Assembly: GCF_019320115.1 (NCBI RefSeq)
Contig: NC_089593.1
Coordinates: 13,358,789 to 13,422,788 of the forward strand
From: Miscanthus floridulus
Lineage: Eukaryota; Streptophyta; Magnoliopsida; Poales; Poaceae
Direction of reading: 5' to 3'
DNA: 64,000 nucleotides
Shown here: positions 56,906 to 64,000 of the stretch, in pieces
Numbering within the stretch: the first letter of the stretch is position 1
Layout: every line of letters begins with the position of its first letter
Position numbers and translations under genes: made by a program
Notes under the pieces: generated by a model
The model's input: the letters and a program-made list of their open reading frames with translations, nothing else
Told to the model about the DNA's origin: nothing
Databases searched by the model: none

Positions 56906-57300
56906 ACTTGTTAAGCTCGTGAGCTAGCTTGATCGCGAGCCTGCTCATTAACTATGCAAGCTGAAATGGTGGCTCAGCTTGTTGAAAAATATAAACGAGC
57001 TGAGCTACTAACGAGCAGAGCCGAGTTGAGTGATCGAGTTACCGAGCTACGAGCTTTACGTCCAGCTATAGGGTGATTACCAGCTTGTGTAAATTACCAT
57101 GCACCTTTTGTTTTCTTTTATTTTTATGACTGCGTATATCGACTCATTGCCGAGGCTGAAACTATATATATGTTTTATATAGGAAAAGGGTTTCCCTTCT
57201 CTGAAAAAACAGGCGATTGATAGAGGATTGCGTCGATGAACAATCAGGCTACTAATAAATTAAGTGATTAATTAAGCTGAAAAGGAAATTTGGAAATTAC
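56906..57300. other. Flank between LINE and RING gene
   Basis: 56906-57070 is rich in GAGCTAGCT and AACGAGC strings, as at 51180-51260. 57071-57300 is AT-rich and includes TATATATATG and TTTTATATAGG near 57163-57181, possible core-promoter sequences for the RING gene about 240 bp downstream. Confidence 0.45.
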
Positions 57301-57402
57301 TTTTGGCGCCGGTTGCACACGTAGAGGCCAGACGACACGAGAGAGACGACGAGAGCAAAGACCATGCAGGCGCTCCCTTGCACAAGTGCACAACAAAGAT
57401 AA

Positions 57403-58071
57403 ATGATGCCACACAAGGCGGCCGGAGGCCCCAAGAAAGTGAGAGCGAAACCGAGAGGACCGGCCATGTCCGACTCGTCGTCGCCTCCGCCGGCGCAGGA
57501 GTTATTGCTGCCGACTGACCGGTCCTCGTCCTCGGACGACGATGTTGACGACGTCGTCGTCGACGACGACCTCGTCATCGCAATCCACCACCAAACCTCC
57601 GGAGGGGAGGAAGGGCAGCGTCGTCGTGGTCGTGGTCCCATCATCATATCCATGCCACCGGCCCCCGCGTTGTTCGTGCCCTGGGTCGTCCTTGGCAGCG
57701 GTGGCGGCGGCGAGGGGCCGGCGCCAGCGGCGTCCATCGAGGCTCTGCCCACGGTGGAGGTGTCAGAGCCCGGCGCGGTCTGCGCCATCTGCAAGGACGA
57801 CCTCCCGCTCGCGGCCGCCGCGCGGAGGCTCCCGTGCGGCCACCTGTACCACTCCTCCTGCATCGTGCCGTGGCTGGAGGTGCACAACTCCTGCCCCATC
57901 TGCCGCTGCCCCCTCCCCTCCGACCACACCGAGCCTGCAGCAGGGGAGGAGGTGGCGCCGGCGGTGTCGGAGCAGGACCCGCCGCCAGCTGCTGGCACTG
58001 ATCTGCAGCTCCCCGCGCAGGCTGTCAGTGTGAGTGGGGAAGGAGAAGAGACGATTGTGCCGTCCGTTTGA
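57403..58071 (+). CDS. RING-H2 (C3H2C3) E3 ubiquitin ligase
   Basis: A single-exon, 222-residue protein. The N-terminal third is Ser/Asp-rich (poly-Asp around codons 45-55), followed by a Gly/Pro-rich stretch. A RING-H2 finger lies at about residues 126-168: CAICKDD, then LPCGHLYHSSC, IVPWL and SCPICR, giving all eight C3H2C3 zinc ligands. The tail is Pro/Glu-rich. RING-H2 proteins of this compact kind bring E2-ubiquitin to substrates in the cytosol or nucleus; the substrate is unknown and no membrane segment is seen. The frame also has an ATG at 57466 in a better initiation context (GCC before it) than 57403, so the protein may start there. The only intact host-type gene in the window. Confidence 0.85.
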   Translation: MMPHKAAGGPKKVRAKPRGPAMSDSSSPPPAQELLLPTDRSSSSDDDVDDVVVDDDLVIAIHHQTSGGEEGQRRRGRGPIIISMPPAPALFVPWVVLGSGGGGEGPAPAASIEALPTVEVSEPGAVCAICKDDLPLAAAARRLPCGHLYHSSCIVPWLEVHNSCPICRCPLPSDHTEPAAGEEVAPAVSEQDPPPAAGTDLQLPAQAVSVSGEGEETIVPSV

Positions 58072-58562
58072 GTCTGTGATTTCTGCAATCTTCGATGTTC
58101 TGTTGTGAGCTACTCTACATCTTGTATTTTGTTGTGAAATGAGTCGTGGTTGAATCATCACCGAGCAAATGAATGCGACGAAACAATGATGCGATGCTTG
58201 CGTGGACCCTTCCTATATTGTCTAAAACTTGCTTTGACGTTATTTAATGGGAAAAGACTGGGAATTTGCTTCGTCCATATGGTATTTTTGTTACGAATGG
58301 AAATGTTGATGCTTTTCGTCTGCCCTTCACCGCCAGTGTTACATTTGCATGAACCACAGTTTGACCTTCTCCCTCGCCTTGACATGAGGTTTTCTCTACA
58401 CCTAAGAGACACGGTGCAGCGCCACCACTTGGCCTCCGGTTCATCATAACCAAAAACAACTCAATTGAAAGGATTTCATCTTGCTTGATAATCACTCATC
58501 ATCACAATACCAACTTCATGTTGCGTTCCTACCAAGGAAGTAACAGTAAATCGGTGGTAAGT
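58072..58562. other. 3' flank of RING gene
   Basis: Likely 3' UTR (TTGTATTTTGTTGTGAAATG near 58120) followed by unassigned sequence up to the retroelement LTR at 58563. No coding signal that I trust. Confidence 0.45.
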
Positions 58563-58792
58563 TGTTGCTCGGGAATAGGAATTGTGGAAGAACATCAAGA
58601 ACAAGAGGAAGAACGGGCGAAATTTGGGAAAGTAGTTTCTTCTATTTAGTTCATGGTCCTTTTCAGTTACAACTCTCCCGGTTTATACTTCACCGGGCAC
58701 AGCTACCGACTTACAATTTAGGCAAGCCCACTCGGCCCAACACACATATATATACGGCCCAGACCACCTAGCCACGGCTGAGCCTTGTAACA
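58563..58792 (-). repeat. Short 3' LTR of gypsy element
   Basis: A 230-bp LTR with ends TGTTGC...GTAACA in plus orientation (TGTTAC...CAACA on the minus strand). It is preceded on the minus strand by the polypurine tract AAGAGGAGGGCA (58793-58804). TATATATACGG near 58748 may be a promoter element on one strand. Confidence 0.7.
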
Positions 58793-58813
58793 TGCCCTCC
58801 TCTTGAGTTCTAG

Positions 58814-60027
58814 CACTACCGGACTAAGTGGCTTTGTCGAGTGCCAGAGTACTCGGCAAAATCCAATTTATATTTGACAAAGGATTTGCCGAGTGCTGTA
58901 CTCGATGAAGGCCACTCGACAAAAAATGGGCCGGCAAAGACGTCTTTGTCGAGTGTCTTTTGTCGGGCACTCGGCCCGACACTCGGCAAAGTTGGAACCG
59001 AAAAAAACCCGAAAAAATGGGAATTTTTTTTAATCGGTGGAGGCCCCCACCGGCCAGCGTCCGCCCATCTCCGGCATTTTTTCACGTAAAATTCGCGGCT
59101 ACGAAGCCGACGGGATTCGAACCGGCGACCTCTGCCTCGCGTGTCCCCTCCTCTAACCACTGCACCACACTGTCACCTATGTCTAGATTCCGTTTTGGTT
59201 CCCCATATATTATACTAAACCGAGTGTAAATTGCTTGTTTGAGACCCTAAACGAATTCAAATAAAAAAGTTGTAAACTACAAAGTTTCATAACTTTTCGA
59301 GATCTACACTTTTAGTTTAGGAAGTTTTTCCATCCAAGGTCGTTTACAAAATTTTGAAATTCAAACGCAGTTTTGCATGACACGATGATTTCAAATCAAA
59401 AAGTTGCCAACTACAATGTTTCATAACTTTTCGAGATCTACAGAGTTTATTTTGGTTATTTTTCCATCCGAGGTCGTTTGAAAAGTTTATTTTGGTTGTT
59501 TGGTCATCTGTTCATCCGACATGGTCGTTCTAACATTGTTTACAAATCTTATATATCTCTCTTATAGTTTCATAAACCACAAGAGAGATATGTTAGATTT
59601 GGGAACAAATTTACTTTCACTTTGTCATATGAAGAAAAGACCAAAACAAACATTGTACATCTTGATGAGTTATACAACTTTGTAGTTGAAAACTTTTTCA
59701 TTTGAATTAATTTACTGCTTCAAAATGTGCTTTGAAATTTTCTTTGCCTAGTGTCAAAAAAAACACTCGGCAAAGAGCTTCTTTGATGAGTGTAAAAAAA
59801 ACACTCGGCAAAGAAACATCTTTGCCGAGTGTCAAAAAAACACTCGGCAAAGAAGCTTCTTTGCCGAGTGTAAAAAAAACACTCGGTAAAGAGCTTCTTT
59901 GCCGACTGTTTTTTTTTTCCGAGTGTTTTTTTTCCCGCACTCGGCAAAGAAGCTCTTTGCCGAGTGCCCGAAAAAAAACACTCGGCAACCCACTTGGCAC
60001 TCGGCAAAGAGCCGGTCTCCGGTAGTG
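58814..60027. mobile_element. Mini-CACTA transposon 3 with perfect TSD
   Basis: Termini are CACTACCGGACT... and the complement of CACTACCGGAGACC. The 3-bp target duplication TAG is at 58811-58813 and 60028-60030. Subterminal regions (58830-58995 and 59740-60010) are filled with TTTGCCGAGTG and its complement. The 1.2-kb element has no transposase gene; its middle includes a tRNA-like segment at about 59113-59167. Confidence 0.93.
59113..59167 (-). other. tRNA-like segment with Pol III A and B boxes
   Basis: On the minus strand an A-box-like TGGTGCAGTGGTTAGAGG is followed, about 27 bases later, by a perfect B box GGTTCGAATCC. The T-arm pairing is imperfect and no clean acceptor stem is visible, so this is not a functional tRNA gene; a tRNA-derived SINE fragment or tRNA relic is more likely. 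Confidence 0.55.
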
Positions 60028-60069
60028 TAGCTTGTTCCCAAGCTGGCGCCTTTGGAAACTACTCATACA

Positions 60070-60577
60070 TAAGGATGGCAACGGGTCGGGTTCGGATCGG
60101 ATGGAGTCTCCGTGCACCCAAAACCGAAACCCGAAATCGAAACCTGAATCCGCCCCGAAAACCGATTCGGGTGGAAATCCATCACCAAAACCAAACCCGC
60201 GGATACCCGAAACCCGAACGGATACCCGAAACCCGAATGGATACCCGAAACCCGCGGATATATATACACATATTCACATGTATAAACAAGAGGCAACAAA
60301 TAATAAATATTTTCATGAGTCAACTTTAAATAAATTTAATAATCTAAGTAAACAAATTATTATTAGTATATTATAAAACATGAGTTTTAATTCCAAATGA
60401 TTTATTTCGGATATCCATTGGATATCCACGGGTCGGAAACCAAACCCGAAACCGAACCCGATTGGTTTCGGGGCCCCGAACTCGAAAACCGTGGGTGAAA
60501 AACCATCCCCAAACCCGAACCCGCAGAACCCGAAACCCGCGGATATCCGCCCCAAACCCGATCCGTTGCCATCCTTA
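60070..60577. mobile_element. hAT-type MITE with 8-bp TSD
   Basis: Inverted ends TAAGGATGGCAACGG and CCGTTGCCATCCTTA, and a perfect target duplication CTCATACA at 60062-60069 and 60578-60585. The interior carries imperfect tandem GGATACCCGAAACCCGAA(T) repeats. 508 bp, non-coding. Confidence 0.92.
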
Positions 60578-60599
60578 CTCATACACCCAGCGAGCTGAC

Positions 60600-60830
60600 T
60601 CCCATGTCCGATATATACCTAGGCAACGCATTCCACTGCATCAACACTTGAGGCTGGGCTAAAGTACCTTGAAGTAGCAATATGTGGTTCAGGACTGCCA
60701 CTGCATGGAGCTGTTGAATAATGGATGCTTCAGTTTGTAGCATTAACTCTGAAATCACCGACGTACGAGAAGGTACATGGAGCGTCAGTTGAGACACATG
60801 AATAGGAGGCAAATCCAGCTCGTATCCTAC
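60600..60830 (-). pseudogene. Gypsy integrase C-terminal end, chromodomain-like
   Basis: The minus-strand frame holds PPIHVSQL, a hallmark of the gypsy integrase C-terminal domain, followed by a chromodomain-like region (AVLNHILLLQG then PQVLMQWNALP). Chromodomain elements use this part to target chromatin. The catalytic integrase upstream is deleted. Confidence 0.7.
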
Positions 60831-61169
60831 TTTCCCAACGCAAGCAAGAACTATGAATGCTTCGAACGGTGCTCACTCAAGATCATAATGGTAAGTAGTA
60901 TTGTACCGATACTTTGGTAAAGAAAGCCATTTACTCCATTGTTTGGGGGCAAGAGTGAATTGTACATCTGAGAAATACTTTGAGGCATTGATTGAGTCAT
61001 TCAACTTGTCCATCCGTTTGAGGATGATAAGAAGAGCTCATAATAAGTTTAGTGTCAGACAACCTGAAGAGCTCTTGCCACACTTGACTTGCGAATACTA
61101 TCTTTGTTGGATATGGCAGTGCATTTGGTCACTGTTGAAGTGATTCCTTTTAGAGTGATCCTCTTCCCA

Positions 61170-61467
61170 GTATATGTAAACCTCATGATCTTCTTTTGCT
61201 AGTGAACCCACGTAGGACTTCAAGATTCCAGCCAGTCTTCACCCACAATCATATCATAACACTGCAATGGAAGTATACCCACATCTAATAAGAAAGTGTG
61301 ACCCTAAGTCCACCACTATAACCCCTCAATAGTCTTGTTACATGTCGTTGGGCTACATCATCAATCATGTATTGAGCAATGAGCATGCACCCCTTCCACT
61401 GGCTTGTATGGCATTTGTGCAGCCACTGCTCACTGATAAATGTGCCCACACTCCCTGAATCAACCAA
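61170..61467 (-). pseudogene. Gypsy aspartic protease remnant
   Basis: The active-site motif VDSGSVGTFIS is at the start of the frame. After a frameshift, a CYDMIVGEDWLE motif near 61250-61210 forms the second conserved block. Frame breaks and a stop follow. Confidence 0.7.
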
Positions 61468-61607
61468 TACTGTGAATCTTGCCCTTAAGCCTCATTGTCC
61501 TCTTCCTAAGGTGCACAGCCAGTGGCACAACACCTACATCTAACTGTCTCCACTGGGTCATCACAAGCTACAAAATCCTCCACATCTTCAAAAGCATCCG
61601 AGATTCT

Positions 61608-62420
61608 TCAAGAACATGGAGAGAGAGAGAGACTTGAGCTAGTCATTTGTGGTATGTCCTCACTTCTCTCCACATTTGAAAATAGTCCATTCTTCCTTCT
61701 GTAACCTTTGAGGGCTTGAAATTTATCTTTACAGTCTGTATTGTTAGCTTTTGATTTCATAAATGCTCCCTTATCAGGCTCAACCACTTCATTTCCTTGA
61801 TGTGCCTTGAAACTGCTCTTTTGAAACTGTTTGGACGATCTGTTCTTATGAATATCCAACTCATATTCTTGTATAAGAGCTAAAGAACCCACAATCTGAA
61901 CATCCTTTGAGCGATGCAAGAGGATGGCAGACCTAATCTCCTCCTTGAGCCCTCCCAAGAAACGAGTGACAAATAAGTGTCATCATAGGTCGTGTTGTAC
62001 AATAGAGAATCCCATGAGATAGTTGTTCAAGTTTGTCCAAATACTCTATGACCGATCCTGTATGTCTGAGGGCATCCAATTGACGCAACTGAGTAGAGTA
62101 CTGATCACAATGAAAGCGCTCAGACACAGCAGTCCAAAATTGATCCCAAGTTCCCAATTGAGAACTCTGTCGCGGCGTTCATCAGGTCTGCAGCTATGTC
62201 GTCGCTTGCTCTATAAAGCTGAGGGCAACAAATTTGGTCTTGAGATTCTCCCTGATTGAATAAACATTGAAGAACATCTCACACAGATCGCCTAGGGTTC
62301 TCGCCATCAAAACATGGAAACTCCATTTTAGGCATAGTTGCAGGACGAATCACAGAATCCCGATTACCCCCATGCATGTTCCCATTTCTCAGTCGCCTGA
62401 ATTCTGGGCTTGTCTTCAGG
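61608..62420 (-). pseudogene. Gypsy gag remnant
   Basis: Blocks in order: MPKMEFPCFDGENP (near 62330), a frameshift, WDQFWTAVSERFHCDQYS and GSVIEYLDKLEQLSHGI (62150-62030), a second frame change and a basic, lysine-rich C-terminal region (61958-61608). The pattern is the Retrotrans_gag core. At least two frameshifts. Confidence 0.7.
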
Positions 62421-62425
62421 CGACG

Positions 62426-64000
62426 CCTCCTCCGTTGGATGGAGCTTCAGATCCGGGCGCTGGTATTGGGTCCGTGGCTGTGTTTGGTTCTTATTGGGTC
62501 CGATCGAGCTCGACTGCACCCGCTAACACCGATCGAGCTCGCCGCGGACCTCCCCCTTCCCACGCCACGGCACCGCCGCGAGCGCCCACTGCCGCCCGCG
62601 CTGGCATCTCCCTCTCTCCCCTCCCCATCTTCTCACTCGGAAGCCGCCGCCGCCCCCTCGGTCACTCGGACGAACGCGCGCCGCGCGTAGGCCCCGCCCG
62701 GCCTCGGATTCCGTCGCTCCACGACAAGCACCCCAGCTTCAGATGCTGCGCCCGTGCCTCGGCTCCGTGCCCGCGCCCCGCCTCAAGATGCTGCCCGCGG
62801 CTGGCTCGTCTCCGCCGTAGCTTGAGGTCGGCAGCTAGCTGCGTCCTTCGCGCGCTTCGTCGTGGTTTGTTGCTTGAAAATCCCCTGACCCTGTTGATTC
62901 GATTTACTTCTCTTTGACTTTGTTAGTGGTTTCGGTTTGGATTGCTTGTTAGAAATGGATTCGAAGCTAAGTTGGGCATTTCTGCTTGCTCAATTGATTT
63001 TAGGGGTTGGCTCAGATGTTTTTTTGAGTGTGGTGTGGCTTTGTAGATCTGGTTTTGGATGATGGTGTTCATGTAGTAGTTATTTATTTATTTTTGGCAG
63101 AATGACAGCGTCGTCAGACAAGCAACACGGATTTAAGGGCAAGGTAATGTACTTGCTGTGCTGTTATCAAGCCTGCGATGAACAGCAGTAGCTTATGCCA
63201 TGTTACCCATCCATGCTTTGTTTTCTTCAGAGGCTCTGATGGTTCTAGCAGTACACCTTCGCTTTGGAAAAATGCATCTGTATCATCCAACATGAGCGGT
63301 CTTGCCTCACAATGTGCAGGAAATTCAGGTGAACTTTTTTCTGTCCATCTATCTTCTCCTTTTCTGTTTAGTTATTTTGATGTCATATATGTGCAGAGTT
63401 TAGTGTAGACAGCTCCTACCTAGATCACACTTACTAGCCTCCACCAGTTTCAGACTGCTTGGCGTCCACATTTTCGGGTAAAATTATGTACATGTGTTGA
63501 TATTAGTTCTGACATATAAATGGCATGTGTTATGTCTATACTATTTGAAATTAGTTTGATTGGATTCAGTACATATGATTCCGAAGGGAATGTTGCCTAT
63601 CTGAGCTATGTGTCCTCCAGTAGTAGATGAGACACTGCCTGTCTTATGTGCATCGATTTGCTTTAGTGTATTTTTTGTTGCTCTGTCCTGCCTATGCTGC
63701 TGCCGTGAACATTCCAGTTTTAGGTGTGATTCCATTGTCGAATTGAACTAGGTTTCCAAGAACTGAGCACTGGATTTTTTTAACTCTACACTGATTATTA
63801 ATCTGGCAGGCAGGATCAAAGAGTTCAGTTTTCGTTTATGGTCTGAATTGCCTAGTTCAGCTGAATGTCCGATTGTAGTTGGTCTGAAATTGACGCTCGT
63901 TCAGTTCCGAGGTTTCGACTATGGCAATGGTTTTCATTAGTCCATAGGACTGATAGCTATGGCCTACGGATGTGATAGCTATTTTCTTGCTTTATAAGCA
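62426..64000 (+). pseudogene. 5' part of a host-gene-like locus, possibly broken
   Basis: A GC-rich stretch (62430-62870) is followed by an intron-like AT-rich region. Exon-like blocks with GT/AG borders follow: 63101-63143 (ATG at 63102, 14 codons), 63231-63328 and 63397-63477. The last two join in phase and read GSDGSSSTPSLWKNASVSSN, then EFSVDSSYLDHTY, a TAG at 63435, and PPPVSDCLASTFSG. The first exon is out of phase by one base with the second. The protein is not recognised. It could be a real gene with a different splice pattern or a retained fragment; the locus runs out of the window. Confidence 0.5.

Larger units (their letters stand above)
58563..62425 (-). mobile_element. Internally deleted Ty3/gypsy element
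   Basis: The minus-strand order is gag (about 62420-61608), aspartic protease (61467-61170), integrase C-terminal/chromodomain-like end (60830-60600), polypurine tract and a short 3' LTR (58563-58792). Reverse transcriptase, RNase H and the integrase core are missing between about 61170 and 60900. No 5' LTR or PBS is found to the right, so the element is also truncated there. A mini-CACTA and a hAT MITE are nested near its 3' end. Confidence 0.75.

Noticed and set aside
57471..58088. Most of the 263-codon minus-strand frame over the RING gene
   Set aside because: Composition-driven shadow of a GC-rich exon; the plus strand has all eight RING ligands. Only its last 56 codons are kept as a separate observation.
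59113..59167. Functional tRNA gene
   Set aside because: A and B boxes are good, but acceptor and T-arm pairing are poor and no convincing anticodon arm is seen.
58830..60010. Regularly spaced short repeats resembling a CRISPR array
   Set aside because: The TTTGCCGAGTG units are subterminal repeats of a CACTA element in a plant genome, occur in both orientations and lack unique spacers of constant length.

Overview
This window is nuclear DNA from a grass, most likely a panicoid/Andropogoneae species of the sorghum, Miscanthus, sugarcane or maize type. That placement is inferred from the repeat families: CACTA elements with AGTCCCGGTTGG or TTTGCCGAGTG subterminal repeats, a Tat-lineage Ty3/gypsy element with an antisense gene, and LTRs rich in GACCGGAC/GTCCGGTC. 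It is a deeply nested transposable-element landscape. Only one intact-looking host gene is seen (a RING-H2 ubiquitin ligase at 57403-58071), plus the 5' part of a second gene-like locus at the right edge (62430-64000).

Layout. 1-6004: a minus-strand, gag-only (non-autonomous) Ty3-like LTR element in a tandem LTR-internal-LTR-internal arrangement. 7382-11242: CACTA element 1, carrying the C-terminal half of an En/Spm-type gene and a Ulp1-like protease. 12080-12934: CACTA-like debris and a hairpin MITE. 13322-29308: a 16-kb minus-strand Tat-lineage gypsy element (gag, protease, RT, two RNase H regions, integrase) with a spliced antisense gene on the plus strand (15225-18568). 30201-33192: a solo LTR split by a hAT element. 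33238-39185: CACTA element 2, complete by termini and TSD, encoding a GRF zinc-finger membrane protein and a transposase/protease protein that has lost its catalytic transposase core.

39186-41540: a heavily decayed CCHC zinc-knuckle gene and a small MITE. 41998-43298: a long-TIR, Pack-MULE-like element filled with GC-rich gene-like DNA. 43843-46925: a class III peroxidase exon scrap next to a nine-exon plant-mobile-domain pseudogene on the minus strand. 47398-50641: LTR and gag-like end of a large non-autonomous retrotransposon, cut by a 100-N assembly gap. 51618-56905: a 5'-truncated L1-type LINE with a hAT MITE inside ORF1. 57403-58071: the RING-H2 gene. 58563-62425: an internally deleted gypsy element with a mini-CACTA and a hAT MITE nested in it.

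A common thread is decay by C-to-T change. Many premature stops in the Tat element, the CACTAs, the gag-only element and the zinc-knuckle relic are one C-to-T step, on one strand or the other, from CAG, CGA or TGG. This is the pattern expected of methylated, silenced DNA. Most positions of splice sites and element ends below were read by eye and could be off by a few bases.
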